Assembly (NCBI GenBank): GCA_023213395.1
Contig: CM041465.1
Location: 165,795,741-165,859,740 of the forward strand
DNA length: 64,000 bases
Reading direction: 5' to 3'
From: Cycas panzhihuaensis
Taxonomy: Eukaryota; Cycadophyta
Part shown: piece by piece, positions 1-13,639 of the stretch
Layout: each line of letters begins with the position of its first letter
How positions within the stretch are numbered: the first letter of the stretch is position 1
The notes under the pieces: generated by a model
What the model was told of the DNA's origin: nothing
Databases searched by the model: none
Seen by the model: only the letters and a program-made list of their open reading frames with translations
Translations under genes and position numbers: made by a program

Positions 1-1370
1 AGCTAGAAATCTTGTAGCTGCATTCTCAACCAAACTAATTCACATGCACTTACTAATGTTGCTTTGTATTCTGCCTCAACTATAGATAAGGAATCTGTGT
101 TATTTCTTTGTGCTCCAAGTTATGGCTGATGATCCCATACCGAACATATAACCTATTGTAGATTTTCTATTATTAATATCTCTTGCCTAATCTAAGTCTA
201 TATAGCCAGTTAACTAAAATTTTAGAGAAGCTTTATAGTATAGCCCATAATCTAGAGTTTCTTTGAGATATCGAAGAATTCTCTTGGTTGCTTACTAATG
301 AGAGGTGTTTGGATCTTACATAAACCTAGATACAACATTAACTAAGTGTGTTATATCTAGTCGAGTAGATGTTAACTATATGAAACTACCAATAAGTTAT
401 ATGTAAAGTGTTAGGTTAACTGATGTAGAGTCATCTATCTTAGAGAACTTGATTCCTATTTTAACTGGGGTTACCAATGATTTACAATCAGACATCTTAA
501 ACTTTTGTAATAAGTCTAAAGTATATTTGTATTGGGAGATGAAAATTCCCTTCTTATCTTGCCAAACTTCCAAACCTAGGAAGTAATGCATAAGCCCCAA
601 ATCTATCATCTTGAATTCTTTACACACAGCATCTTTGAATTGATGTAATAAGTGAGAATCATTTCTAGAATATACAAGGTCATCCACATAAAGTCCTATA
701 ATTAGGATTGAATTTCCCTTAGTTTGAATATATAGGTTAGGATCTGCTTAAGATCTTTCAAATCCTTGATCTCTGAAATATTTATCTATGTGGGAATACT
801 AAGCCATGGGTGCTTATTTAACCATAGAGTGCCTCTTTTAGTTTATATACTTTGTTCTTTTTCCCCCCTGACTTCAAAATCAAGGGGTTGAGTGATATAG
901 ATATCCTCTTTAATGTAGTTATTGAGGAAGGCATGTTTGACATCCATTTGGTAAACTTTCCAACCTATTTGATTTGCTAGGCTTATCATCATTCTAATAG
1001 ATTCCATCCAAGTAATAAGGACAAAAGTTTTAGTATAGTCAATGCCTTCTTTTTTAGCATACCCCTTAGTAACCAACCTAGTATTGTATTTGTCAATAGA
1101 ACCATTTGAGCAAAACTTGGTCTTGTAGAACTATTTTGTACCAATAGTATTTTTCTTTGGAGGTAAATCAACTAGCTCCCATATGTCATTCTTAACAATG
1201 GAGTTGTATTCATCTTCCATTACTTTTTTCCAACATTTATGTTGATTGGCCTCATCAAAGGTTTGAGGCTCATGAGTCTCTAATACTTTGCTTATTAGGG
1301 AAAAATTAACCCTATGTGAGTGCTTGGATCTACAATTATTATCCAAGATATTACCCAAGTCATGATTTTG
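1..1370 (-). pseudogene. copia reverse transcriptase and RNase H (broken)
   Basis: This is the polymerase end of the copia polyprotein, which copies element RNA into cDNA in virus-like particles. Visible motifs: the pre-RT linker (EPQTFDEANQHKCWKKVM near 1260), the RT entry block (MVTKGYAKKEGIDYTKTF, then WKVYQMDVKHAFLNN at 900-1076), the catalytic YVDD box followed by LVYSRND near 660-690, and LGLEVWQDKKGIFISQYKY near 540-600. The first 100 bases carry the copia RNase H block LSIVEAEYKATLVSACE. The frame is broken between these blocks, notably around 690-840 and 1076-1130. Identity is secure; activity is excluded by stops and shifts. Confidence 0.92.
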
Positions 1371-1549
1371 ATGAGCCCTTTTTGGTAAGTTTTATGGTGG
1401 AGGTTGAGATGAAGTTCGTCCCCACTAGGTTCATTGATGCTTCTCTCAGAATTAAACATAGGAGGTATATATTTAGTTTTGGATAATATATCAAACTTTA
1501 TTGCAATGCCCTTTTCCTTTTCTTGAGTGTATTAATAGTAGTTGTCTTC

Positions 1550-2500
1550 TTAGAACTTAACATCCCTTCTTAACATGACCCTTTTTGATTTGGGGTCATA
1601 AGCCTTGTATGACTTGGATGTTTCACTATAACTAAGGAAAATACATTTGATGCTATGATCATCCAATTTAGATCTTTGTTGATCAAGAATATGAGCATAG
1701 ACAAGGCGTACAATTACTCTAAGATGATGTATGTTTGGTTTGTAACTAATCTAAGATTCTTTTGGAGTTTTCCACCTAAGAGCTTTGGCAGAGCACCTAT
1801 TGAGTAAATAAGTAGCCATGTGTACTACTTCAGCCTAAAACTCACATTCTAAACTCTTGTCCTTAAGCATACACCTATCCATTTCAACTATAGTGTAATT
1901 TTTCCTCTCTACTACACCATTTTATTATGGGGTGTAGGGATTAGTAAACTGTCTTCTAATTCCATGGTATACACAATAATCCTTGAATGTATTGGAGATA
2001 AATTCTCCCCCATTATCTAATCTTAGGGATAGTAATTTGTATTCACTTTGTCGCTCCACAAAGGTTTTGAAGTCAATAAAGTATTAAAAGGTATCCAATT
2101 TGTACTTGAGGAAGAACACCCAAGTCTTCCTTGTGAAATCATCTATGAATGTGATAAAGTACTTAGCACTTGCTAGTGAAGGAATGTTCATAAGACTGTA
2201 AATATTTATATATACTAATAGGAGTGGACCCAATGCTCAATGACTATAATCTGGAAAACTTTCCCTATGGTGTTTTCTAAGAAGACATCCTTCACATAGG
2301 TTTTTGTTCACCTCAATATGTGGTAATCCATTGACTATATCCATCAGCTTCATAAGGGCCAAACTATTATAATATAGATGGCCAAATCTTTTATGCTATA
2401 ATTCACTATCCAATTTAGCTAAAGGTCTTAGAGCATATGTATCTAAAGGAGTAAGAATAAGTTTGAACAAGTGATCCTTGGTCATTTTCCATTTGGTAAT
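1550..2500 (-). pseudogene. copia integrase (broken)
   Basis: Minus-strand translation gives the copia integrase core in order: GIRRQFTNPYTP followed by NGVVERKN (the catalytic Glu region), TIVEMDRCMLK, VVHMATYLLNRCSAKAL, the PNIHHLRV block and SKLDDHSIKCIFLSYSE. These match the catalytic core and the C-terminal part of plant copia integrases. Several TAG/TAA codons sit where Gln or Trp is expected, for example in the PYTPQQNG block, and the N-terminal half near 2000-2500 is too decayed to follow closely. Integrase would insert the cDNA into the genome; this copy is dead. Confidence 0.88.
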
Positions 2501-2769
2501 GACAACTTTATTTCTCCTTTTATTTTTTATTACATACTCACTATTATTAAAAATAACTTTGTAGTCCTATCCCATCATCTTCCCTATTGATAATAAGTTT
2601 TTCTTTAGAGCTGGGACATACAGACATCATCTAGATGTCTATATTCTCCTATATCCATCACTAGGGCTATATTACCTCTACCATCTAATTCATGGGACGT
2701 ATCATCTCCAAACATAATGGATCATTTCTTGATTTTGTTTAAAGTTTGAAACAAGTATTCCTTATATGT

Positions 2770-3972
2770 TATATGGGTTAAACATCCTAAATCAATTTAC
2801 CAACTATCATCCTCTTCCTCTTTAGTAGTGAAGCTAAATAGAAATAACTTATTATTGTCCCTTGATTCAGTTGTATTATGGGCATTTCCTTTAGTGAGCA
2901 GTTCATATTTTGAGAAACACTTATCTTTAGAATGGCCACTTTTATGGCAATATGAATAATATAGGGGATCTTTCCTTCCATAGCTTAAACTCCTGCTTTA
3001 TGGATGAGATCGATCAATATTGGATGATCTCCCATTTTCCTCATAATGTGGAGGAGGATTTTCTCTTAGTCTATTATCATAATAATCTTGATTGGACCTT
3101 GATGATTGAGAATTGCCTAGACAATTTAGACAACAAGTATATCCTTTGAATTGTTTCCTTTGGTTTATATACCTAGGAGGGTTCTCATTATTTTGATGTC
3201 CTCCTTACCTCCTTTGATGAGGGGCTTGATATTTGAGAGGATCTTGTATAACTTCCCTTTTAGGGTTCCTATCCCTTCTTTTTGGAGATAGTTCTTTGGA
3301 CCTTGAAGTTCCTGCTTAAGAATTGGATTGGATTCATGCCTTTGTAGCAAAGGCATATTTAAGTGACTCATTGGAATTTTGTTGTTCTTCTACTAATAAG
3401 AGCATAGCACTAAGTTGTTCCATCTTTAATGTGATTAGATCTTTTGATATACTTATACTTGTGGCAACCATTTTGAAACATCTAACTACACCAATACATC
3501 TTACAATCTATTCAACCACCCTTTATTCTGTTAAGATATCTCCAAGAGACCTCATCTGGTTGACTATATTTTATACTTTTGTCATGAATTCTGTTACAGC
3601 TTTTGTGGGCATTATATGCAAGTTTTCAAACTTTCTTCTAAGATTCTGGAGCTTAGAATATGTAGCTCCTTCATATATTAACTAAAGTATATCTCAAGCT
3701 TCCTTTGATTTGATGGACTCACTAACCCGAGGGAAAACATAATCTTCAAGTGCACAAAATATAAGTACCAAGGCCTTGCTATCCTTCTTGACATTTTCTT
3801 TATAGGTAACTTTCTTTGTATTAGTTAGATTTGGACCTAATTTATTATACCTTGATTTCACAATCTCCCATATCTCACTAGCTATGGGGATGGGTCTCAT
3901 CCTCCTACTTCAATTCAAGAAATTATTCCTATTAAATTTTGGAATGATCATATTACTAAAACTTGAGGCCAT
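2770..3972 (-). pseudogene. copia gag with zinc knuckle and start of protease (broken)
   Basis: The start codon at 3972 opens MASSFSNMIIPKFNRNNFLN, the usual start of plant copia gag. The gag body follows (IPIASEIWEIVKSRYNKLG and VLIFCALEDYVFPRVSESIK at 3694-3900). A CCHC knuckle lies near 2925-2965 (YCHKSGHSKDKC); its second Cys, His and last Cys remain, but the first Cys is Tyr. It is followed by an acidic stretch and IDLGCLTHIT near 2780, the copia protease active-site block with Ser changed to Leu. Gag would package element RNA. Frameshifts near 3000-3200 and 3371-3690 break the frame. Confidence 0.88.
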
Positions 3973-6900
3973 GTTGAGCTAAAGTTTTTATTAAAAAATG
4001 TGATAAACAAATAAAAAATGAAGTTTACAAGAGTTTGAATTTGAAGTTTGAACTAAGTTTCAAAGTCCTAAGTTTTACCCAAAGTTGTAAAAGTGAACTA
4101 GTACCTAATAAGGTTACTAGGCTCTAAATTTAGGGGTCTCCAAGGGAAACCTTTAGTTACTATCCTATCTAATGGCGCCTACCCATAAATGGAAAAATAG
4201 GGACCCAATATATCGATACATAAGCTTAAGACTTAATGTATCTTAGTATGCATGCTACTAAGAAGGTTTTTACACCCTCTAAATTATGGATCCACCCGCG
4301 TTAGACTTATACCTAGTGATAGATCTAGCGATGAAGATTACTCAAACCAAGGCACTCACCCTCTCTAGGCCTAACCTTAGTCTCTAAACACCAAATGAGG
4401 AAAAGGTTTTGCACCTCAACTTGCCACCAAATACACCTGATATCTAATGACTTTCCTCATCTAATATGAGTAGGCCAATTAGCATGTATAAGGTGGTAAC
4501 TTTAGGGATCATGATCATTCCCTTTGTAAGGCTAGAAATAAGGATGTTCAATTCAGAAATTATCTTTTTAATATGATAATAAATTGATTAATGCTTATGG
4601 TATTGCTTAGGGTTTTTTTTAAATTCCTTTTATACCAAAAAAAGTAACTAAAAAGAAAAATAATATTCACTAAGTAAGAATAAACAAATGGAATAAAGAT
4701 ATCTTTTAAATTAAAAAAGATATATATACAAGTAATAACCTTTCCTTCAAATCTTAGTAAATCAAATAAATTAACTAATGAGCCTTTTCCTTTCCATTCA
4801 ATCAAAATAATGCTAAATAATATGCAACCTAGTTTTCAACTTGATATTATATAGAGAAACAAAAATCTAAATGCTCTTTTGATGTTTTAACTATGAAAAT
4901 TTAAAATCTAACTGTTTTTAATGATAAAAGGATAGATATTCAATGATATTCTTTAACTAAGTTTGAATCTTTCAAAGCTAATAAGTAGCTAAAGTAAAAA
5001 TAAATGACCTTCATGTCAATATAAAATGAAGTATGCTAAATTATGAAGATGATTAGTTATCCTTTTGAAAGTAGTATACCCTTTTAGAAGTAGTAAAAAA
5101 CTAAAAAACTGAAGTATAATCATTACTTAAGATGATAGAAATATCTAAAAATAATAATTTTCCATAAAAAAAATATAGAAATAAACAATTATAACATTAA
5201 TTATACCCATTTGGTAAGGTAGCTCCACTTAACTTACAAATAGCCTGAAGTGTTAAAAATTTAGCTTCTTACTATAAAAAGGCTTAAAAAATACAAACAA
5301 AAAATAATAATAGCTTCAAGAATAAACTATTAATGATCAATAATGTAGATATAATATTTTTGAGATAATGTAATACTTGAAAATTTATAAGATAATGCCT
5401 ATAAGGACTAAACAAGAAGCTAAAGATAACTAGCTTCAAACAACTACCAAATGATGTCAGATTTGAGTGAAACCTATTTTAATCCAAAGAATATTGAAAT
5501 TTTTTTTTGATAGATTTGATCGATTGAAAAACTAACTCCTAAAACTCAAGATATTAAAGACTAGGTGTAAGGATCTTTTTTAGGACTTGAATATGAGCCA
5601 TGAGGCTAAAATACTATAACAAACAGATTATAACTTTATGGAAAGATATAAAATTACTCACGTATAGATTAGAGATCTTTTAATGCATCTTATACTGAAA
5701 AACTTTGAAGAAATTACTTCAAAAAATGCTGAATAATAAAGAACTAAGTTTGATTAAGTACCTTAACTTTACCAGCCTTAAATATCTATAAAATAACTTC
5801 AAATCACTTTAAAAAAATATATCAACATGAAGAGGGCTAAACCACCTTTCCAACAAAGTAGACAGTTTATAAAATGGATATCAGATGTGAAAGTTATAGT
5901 GAAAATAGCGAAGGAACCTCTTTATTGTTAATAAAATAGAGGCTAAAAAAATAGGTCACTTCAAGCTATTAGAACTTAATCAAAATAGCTCCAAATCTAA
6001 TAAATGACTGACGCATGGTGAATCTTGCTAAATAACAATCATGATGAGACTAGTTTTGATGAAATATGTCAACCTAGTGAGCAGTTATAGTAGAAAATGT
6101 GCCAGTTACTTTATGAAGAAAATTATAAATAAACTTTATATAAAAAATGAATTAAGCCCCTTAAAAAAAAAATTGGAGGTCACATAAAGGAGCACAGGGC
6201 CATGGACCAAACTTTGAAGGGGGCTATCCACTAATCAAATGCCTCTAGATTTAAAAACATATACAAAAGAGTTTAATTAAATTAAACTTTATAAAGAAAA
6301 AAATTTGTCAAAAATAAATAGCCACTGCCAAAAATGTGGAATAAAGGGCAATTATCGGTGAATGCATGTGATTAAAACCAATTGAAATTGATTGAAAAAA
6401 GGATCACACCAAGGCATCAAGGATCTACACTGGTGGATCGAAGGAAAAACCTTCAAAAATCTTAATTTTTATATAATAAAAAATAAAAAAGAAATGACTA
6501 CACATGCATGACTAGTGAGGATAGATGGAGAGAGATAGGCACAAAAACACAATTAAAATCATTAAGACAAGGTTTCAATCGATTGAGGACAGGTTGCAAG
6601 GTATCCAAAAGGTTTTGAGGATCCACAACAATGGATCACACTCGAAAACGAGTAAAAAAACTATGAATTTTAAAGTGAAACAATGGAGGGATGACACGAT
6701 GGTATCATATGGCCTCACAGAGGGAAAGATGGATGCCAAATCAATTCTAACATGGGTGCAAGATCTGGGCACATACGAATCTTTAAAAAATTGAGAAAAA
6801 TAGTGATAAATGACTCAAAACGAAGAAAAACAAGGTAGACAGTGGGGCTTAAGTAGCCAGTAAGAGTACCTGGCAGTCTAAGGAGAATATCTCTACTCTT

Positions 6901-7290
6901 AGTACATGAAATGATGAGTCGTTTCCTTCATTGTGAAGCTAACTCGATTATGATCAAAATGAGTAGTCACTTGATATAGTTTTGAGCATCAGTTTGAGAG
7001 TTGGACTACTTTAAAGTTCTGATTACCTTTTTGAACTAAAAAATGAACTGAGACTTTGAAAAATTAATGAAAAACTTTAGAATTTCTTACTATATCTTTA
7101 ATACCCTGCATAAAACTGGATTTTCTACACAAAAAATGGGATTAAAACTTCCAACTGAAAGTACAAGAACCAAATGGAGGTCACTCATGATCAAAATGTT
7201 AAATATTGAAATAAACCTTAATATAAACTTTAGTATATAAAATAATAATTAATAAAATTATAATATGAGCTTGTCGTTGATGCACCGTGA
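3973..7290. other. AT-rich region, no gene recognised
   Basis: A strongly AT-rich, stop-dense stretch between copia gag and the next recognisable element. It may hold the copia leader and LTR. No LTR pair, tandem array or protein family could be supported. A short open frame at 6525-6794 (plus) matches nothing I know and lacks supporting context. Confidence 0.5.
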
Positions 7291-7302
7291 GCTTTAATAC
7301 CA
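7291..7302 (-). other. possible LTR primer-binding site, minus strand
   Basis: The plus-strand bases GCTTTAATACCA match 10 of 12 positions of the complement of the initiator-Met tRNA primer site (GCTCTGATACCA). They are followed after two bases by TGAAGGATG, which could be an LTR start. A minus-strand element would then have its LTR to the right and its body to the left. No partner LTR was found, so this is tentative. Confidence 0.3.
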
Positions 7303-7679
7303 AATGAAGGATGTATAGGTACAGAGTGGGACTACAATGGTGAGATCCTTGTGCATGAGTTAACCATAACCGTTGAATATTGAGCGGTGTTAAAAAATAG
7401 TAGGGAGGTATTCCCACCCCATTTATAGGTTATTTGGGGAGGCGGCAAGCGCCTCAACCTAACTTGTATATTATCCAAAACAATTCAAATTAATATTAAA
7501 AAATAGGAACACATACCTTAAGGATAGTAGGTCAGCATCTAATGGATCTAGGAGGCTTGGGATATGACTCTAGGTGCCCTAGGGATTTTGAGGGTCCCTA
7601 GGTCCACAACTTCATAGGCACAGTAGGAGTTATCCCAACATGGATGAAGTCTTGAATCCATTCATCCTATCCTTACTTA

Positions 7680-9140
7680 AAGGAAAGTAAGGCTTTAAAC
7701 CCACTTCTGAATGGATTGGCCACATCGAAATAGTAGATAAAGGTGTCAACTAGTTACTAAAAGTAGACTATAGAATGGGTAGGTAGGTGATAAAACTATT
7801 TCAAAGCATCCCCATGAAGAGATCTTGGAAAGATCTTTGTTAAGATATGATCATAGTCCCAATAATCAATACACGCCATGACAAATTCCCTAATATGATC
7901 TTTGAGGTCTCAATATGGAGTGCCATCAAATTTGAGAACTTTGGGTGGATAAGAGGGTAGGTTAGTCCTTAATGCTTCTAGTAAAAGGGGATTGGTCTTA
8001 CAGTCCATAAAGGAATATGCCCTTTGTTGGGATAAAGTATTAGAGAGCGGATATAATAGTTGAGGATAGCATCTTACATGGAATAAGGTAGGTACCCTTT
8101 TTAGTAAGGCACATATTAGGGTGCCTATATTAGTAGGGTGAGTTCCCTTGTAAATAGGGGGTGTTATATTGGGATAGGGATTGGAAGTATAAGGATGTGG
8201 CCTAAGGTATCCCATAGTAATATATAAAGGGTTTTTATAGGATGGGTTAGCTTGAGCCATCATCCCTTTATGGAGCTATGATGGCGAAAGGAGGTATAGA
8301 TAGTGTCATAGATAGACCTTGATAAGAATGACTTGGTGGGATTGAGTGAGATGAATAGGATGAAGGATGTGGTAGTGGTTTTTTCTAGAATGGCCCCTCA
8401 ATGGGAGGGGCAACTCTATAGGGGTAGAGAGAATCTACACCATATGCAAAGAAGGGATGAGATCTGGCATGCCCCCAATGTGGGGCTACATATCTTAGTG
8501 GGGTATACAAGGTGAGGTTGGTACGATGTGGGTGAGGATTAGATGTAGGGCCTCCATTAGGTCCCACATGGTAGGGATGTAGAGGGATTGAGGGAATGAT
8601 AGGTGGGACCCAAGCTATGCTTGGTTGTGGAATAAATGCTTATAATGGGGCTATAAGGGAGGTAGGTTAGGAAACTTGTGAAATGAATTAAGAGGTAGAT
8701 TGAGACGATTCAAGTATCAACCCATGTGGGGGATTAATAGAGGAAGATGCAGTGGTTGTGTCTTAAGTAGGTGAAATCATAGATTGAACTGCTACTTAGG
8801 GTATGGAGTGAGGGTGTGTAGATTAAGTTACGATAGGGATAGTAGTGGATGAGGCTAGGGCATTGAAAAGTAGGCATCATGCCTAAGTAGGAGTTGATTC
8901 ACCTGCTACCACCTCAAAATGGGGCCTTAGTGCCACCATAATATCCTATGAGGGAGCGTGGGCCTAGACGGGGGCAAAGACATACTCACCCCATGACCCT
9001 ACTCGAAGGAGCTGGGATGGGTAAACAATTTAAGAACTTGAGGGGATTCTTGAGGAGAGATGGCCCCTATAACATGGGCATGAGACCCAACTAAGTTTTG
9101 ATAAAACCTATCAACCTTATGGGTCTAAGATGAGGGGTCT
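7680..9140 (-). pseudogene. Ty3/gypsy gag (broken)
   Basis: The conserved gag block reads PPKVLKFDGTPYGDPKDH, then IREFVMACIDYWDYDH, then LTKIFPRSLHGDALK and FYHLPTHSIVYF at about 7930-7690. This matches the retrotransposon gag family (FDG..DP..HI..F...A / FP.SL.G.A..W...LP). The upstream frame to about 9140 is rich in Pro, Leu, Gln and His, typical of the gag N-terminus of Tat/Athila-like elements. It is interrupted mainly by TAG codons at expected Gln positions. Gag forms the particle; this copy is non-functional. Confidence 0.75.
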
Positions 9141-9998
9141 ACACCCTCTTAAAAGGGTTAGTTAGGCAGATATAGACCAATGGGTTGGCAGCAATCTTAG
9201 GAATAAGGTCGATGTAGGTATTGGGACAATTCAATGGGGAATTGGCTAGCCATTAAAAACACTTGACTATTTATAGGAGTAGGCAAATATTAGAAGTCAG
9301 GATTAGATGGAGGGAGACCCCATAAGTGATAAGAAAATCATCACATGTAGAGAACAACCAAAGTTGTATGGATGAAGTGGGAGCATGCAAGGGATCCTTA
9401 TACAAACTAAATCAAATAAATACCCTAAACTCAAAGGGCAATGTTAAAAGAGAGGAGGTGGTAAAGGCTTAGTGGTGCTAAGCTCACTACCAACTAACAA
9501 GTTCCCTAGCATGGTTAGTAGTGAATGAGGACTGACATGAGGAAGAACATATAAACGTAACCTACAATGGATCCTTAGGGCATTAAAGAATCATGTGAGA
9601 TAAGATATAAGTAAATACCCCTCGTAGGGCACTTGTACATCTCTTAGACATGAATGTGATGCTTAAAACATGTTTTCTTATGGTTAGTTAATGACTAATA
9701 GGCAATACGAGTGTGTGCACGTGCCTAACGAGGGTCAAAAAAGAGGTGCTAGCCTATGGTAAACTAATCATTAATCACACACCTAATATGACTATATGCA
9801 CTTAATAGTTACATGTATCCAATAAGCAACCCTAACTAACATGCATGTTTTAGCTTCACAAGTTTAAGGACTCGTATCAAGTATGATCCTTTCTTTTACA
9901 TAGGCCTTGATATGAACAACCAATCCTATTCCAAAGAAATATGCAATATAATGCAATGTGTGATGAAAAGAAACAAATGTTCTACTTTGGGTTTTTCA

Positions 9999-10215
9999 CT
10001 TTTCTTTCCTTTTTTTTTTTTCTTTAAAGTAAGATAAAGTCTTATAAGGTATAGAGGAAGAGAGAGAGAGAGGGAGGGAAAGACACAACTCAATCTAACA
10101 AGAAGTGAATGACCCTCTTTTTCTCTTTTTCTACCCTTTTTCTTTTCTTCTTTTTCTTCATTTTTTTTTTCTTGGAGAAAGGGAAAGGGAAATCTACCTT
10201 TTTTTTTTTTTTTAT
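9999..10215 (-). repeat. long homopurine/homopyrimidine tract in element leader
   Basis: Runs of T and TTTCTT/TTTTTCTTCT on the plus strand, interrupted by a GAGAGAGAG stretch at about 10050-10075. On the element strand most of it is purine-rich. A similar tract lies at 27695-27940, at about the same distance (1.7 kb) from the LTR entry of the second copy. It is thus a shared feature of the family leader. Confidence 0.7.
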
Positions 10216-11160
10216 CTTATAAGCAAAGGTAAATAGGATACCTAGAGGAATGCTCAGTTTACAATGTGATATCTCTTTCATGATCCCCTTTCTCTCTAAT
10301 CCACTAAAAGGGTTCTCAAAACATAATTAAATGAATATAAAATACATATGCTAAGATTCTAAGGAAAATTCAATAATATTTCTACTTGTCGAATCATAAT
10401 ATGACAAAATAAAATTTTCTATCCAATCTTTAAAATGTCAAAAAGAGCTTTATAAAATAAAGTTAAGCTTCCCTTATACCTTTGCAAATCTGTAGTGAAA
10501 ATCTATCAGCATTCTAGTTGTGCAATAGGCACCCAATCATATAAAGAGGAGTGAAGAGAAAGGGTTCAAGTTACTCCAAAGCACTCCAAGACCTACAAAG
10601 ATATGAATATGCACTACCAATAAGAGTAAACTAAGAGCATGTATGAGAAAAAGCTAAAACTATAGGAATATATGCCTAAAATATTAAAAGAAGACCATTA
10701 AAAGCACATAAACCAGTAGCTTAGTGAGGAAAGATAAAAGAGACTCAGAAATGGCTCTTATATCTTCCAAATACCAGGGCATATCAAGTAGTACTTAGTT
10801 GTGATTTCTTCCTACAAAATTAATTGACTCTTATACAACAAAATAAGAAAGAAGAAAGGCAAAATTAAAAGCTAACATGAGGTGAGTAAAGTAATACTTA
10901 ACACACTCAAGTGAAAGTAATAAAAAAACCAAGAAATCAACTTACAAATGGAGTGTGGGGGAGGAATGCCTCATTCTAAATAGTGAGAGTGAAGCCAATG
11001 ACCCAAATTCTTTGACCAAAGGATGCTCCAACATAACTGGGCAATCAATCTCTAAGTTAGAGCAAAATACAAGTAGGTAAATCAAGATCAAGTAGGTAGA
11101 ATAATAATAGTATCATCATACAAATTCTTGACCCCCCCTTCTAATGGAAAAATGATAGGT

Positions 11161-11170
11161 TAAATATATG
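11161..11170 (-). promoter_or_regulatory. candidate LTR TATA box
   Basis: Minus strand CATATATTTA lies about 0.7 kb downstream of the LTR entry near 11.9 kb. The copies at 26635 and 56144 have TATA motifs at the same relative distance. Position conservation across three copies supports a U3/R promoter element; transcription is not shown. Confidence 0.45.
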
Positions 11171-11462
11171 AGGGTGGGGGTGGGATGGCTGGTTTCTATC
11201 CTATGATATAGGTGAAAATAATGAATCTAAACCCATGTGTCTTGCCAATAGATTTGCTCTATAACCAAGTGAAAACAAGGATTTTTGATGTGGCAAGGCC
11301 TCTTGGGCTTAGGAAAATTAATGTGGGAGGAAATATAATTGACAAACATCGACTCAAGGTTGCACACGTGTAATAAATATGTCATTTGTTACCCTTGAGA
11401 CTATTTCTAAGTTAATGATAATCATACCATGAAGTTTTTCATAGTACCGTAAATGATATCAT

Positions 11463-11488
11463 GGTACTATAAAGAACTTTGTGGTACC
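11463..11488. repeat. GGTAC hairpin in LTR
   Basis: GGTACTATAAAG, two A bases, then CTTTGTGGTACC forms a 12-bp hairpin with two G.T pairs. It sits in an array of similar GTAC/AAAG units (about 11430-11490). Related hairpins occur at the matching place in the copy near 56279-56323. Confidence 0.7.
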
Positions 11489-13639
11489 GCTTTTCTATGG
11501 TAAAAATAGTACTCTACTACCTAGAAATTGAAGTGGATAGACAATAATCAATGCTGTGTGTAAAAATAGTCACAAGATAGGCCAAAAATAAAGAAAACAA
11601 TGGAAAATAGGGTAAAAATAAAGATAAAACAAGGGGAATGATGAGAAAATGAGATGAATGGCAAGGAAAAATAAGCCAACAAAATTTTGCAAGAATACTA
11701 AACAACCTTTTGTAGCTTGGAAAGCCAAATGGGTAGGCTAAATGGCCATTGACCAATGTCACACTCATCATCGACTAAAAAAGTAACATGGCTCACTAAG
11801 CTAGCAATTAGGCAAACAAAAGCACACATCCATAATCTAATGATGTAACATGACAAATAATGAATAACATAAAAAGGCATAAACATACCTTCACTTACTT
11901 GTCATTGTGATGTCCATGTCATTCCTGGCTAGTGAGAAATAGTAACATATTTTTAGTATATACTTTTAATGCTTTTATGATCTCTATTTCTAATATGGTT
12001 GAACCATTAAAGTAGTTAAAACCACTACATTAGCCTCCTTATTTCTAGTGGCATATTCTTGTATAATCTAATTGGAGTATAAGATATGCAATGCTCTATG
12101 TTCATTATTTAGTGATTTATGAGCATATCACATGCCTGCTTCATGAGCTTTTAAATAGTGATTACATTATGTTAAGTGTGTAGAGAAGATCATATGATCA
12201 TTATCTAGTTGATTATGGTAATTTCAAACTCTTTTATCTAGATATTTGAGGCTCTATTATATCAAGAGTTTGTTCATTGCAATAAGGGCATTTCATAATG
12301 GATGTTTCCCCTATATTTTATAAGGGTTTACCACTATAAATATAATGCGATTTTTTCTCTTGTAATTTACTTTTTTACTTTTGGTATTTTAGATATAGAA
12401 AAATAGTTGGTATTTGATCTTGGTCTCTTTCAATATGATATCAGAACTATAATGTTCTATATTCTGAATAGTATTGGAGATGAAAGATAAAACGGAAATA
12501 CCCACATTAATACAAACATTACCATGGATTATAGATAAATTTATCTAAGTGTTATAGAAATTAATTGTACTAAGTAAAGAGCAATTGCATAGATAAAACA
12601 TATAATGCATAAACTATCAATAATAAGTTCACTATAAAGAGGAGTGCCTCATCTGAGGTGTATTTAAGAATATTAAAATAAACAATCAATCATTGAATAA
12701 CATATCAATGATAAAGAACACCTATCATCAAACATTTGAGTAACTATAATGAAATCCATTAATGATATATCAACCAAAGTTGATATATCCCAATAGATAA
12801 TTATATTGTCACATTCATGAAGCCTATGTGCATTTAATAAAAGATCTCTCCTAGAATATCATAACAAATGGCCATGCAAGGATGCCTAATTAATTTTTCT
12901 ATATTTGTAATGCCAAGACATATAATACTTATGATTATTATTTCTATCTAAAATGTAAGAATATAACACAGTAAAGACCAAGATAATCAAGAACAAATAT
13001 AAGCCCAAATCCAATGAAAAATATATAATGCTAACGCTAAAAGTGTAGGAATTAGGGACATGTGCAAAGTACCCATCCATTAAATCAACTTGATGTCTTT
13101 GTGTGTACACTTTGTAGGCATGGAAACCATGAAATAATGGACTACCTAGTCATGCTATAAAAAATAAAAGGAAAATACAAAGTGACCCATCACATGGTAG
13201 CTATCAAGGTTTTATAATCACTAACATAATTTTGATGTAGTTCTAGATCACACCATGGATAATAGGTGAATTAGATGATAAGACAAGGTATAGTAGGAGA
13301 ATACAATCATAACAGACCAAAGGGATATCCAAGGATATTTTGATAAAATTATTAAGGAAAAAAAAGTAAGTATCCATGTCCTAAAATATAAAAGTCATAC
13401 TTCAAAGAAGCCCAAAATGAAGTAATCCTATTAGAATAGGAGGAAATGTTATTACTCATAGTGTTTACATGATTATGTAATAAAGTTAGAGATATAAACT
13501 CAAAAGTTACTTACATTGGTTATGTTGATGATCACATAGATGGTATAACTATTTAGACAAGATAAATTAGCTAATGTACAACCCCCGTTAATGAACATCA
13601 AATAAATTATAAAGAGAATGACATTAGAGCATAATGATT

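Larger units (their letters stand above)
1..3972 (-). mobile_element. Ty1/copia LTR retrotransposon, decayed internal region
   Basis: Read on the minus strand from 3972 down to 1, the domains follow copia order: gag, CCHC zinc knuckle, protease motif, integrase, reverse transcriptase, RNase H. The left end is cut by the window edge inside RNase H, so the 3' LTR is not seen. No convincing 5' LTR or primer site was found just upstream of gag. Many stops and shifts interrupt the frame, so the copy cannot make a polyprotein. Integrase before RT is what separates copia from gypsy elements. Confidence 0.93.
7680..12000 (-). mobile_element. Tat-like Ty3/gypsy fragment: LTR, leader and gag
   Basis: Reading leftward on the minus strand: an LTR-like block (about 11.9-11.0 kb), a leader with a long homopurine tract (10.2-10.0 kb), and a gypsy gag gene (about 9.1-7.7 kb). 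The LTR-like block has relatives at 25.9-27 kb (plus) and 56.9-56.2 kb (minus). They share a GTAAG-containing entry, an MTLVxGHL-like frame and GTAC/AAACTT hairpins. In the 56 kb copy the block lies beyond pol, as a 3' LTR would; here it lies before gag, as a 5' LTR would. The fragment ends in decayed gag and no pol follows. Confidence 0.65.

Noticed and set aside
3323-3685. 120-residue plus-strand frame
   Set aside because: Opposite strand of copia gag, whose minus-strand reading has family motifs. Shadow.
6525-6794. 89-residue plus-strand frame starting MERDRHKN
   Set aside because: Looks protein-like in composition but has no family resemblance and lies in AT-rich transposon debris; not strong enough to call a gene.
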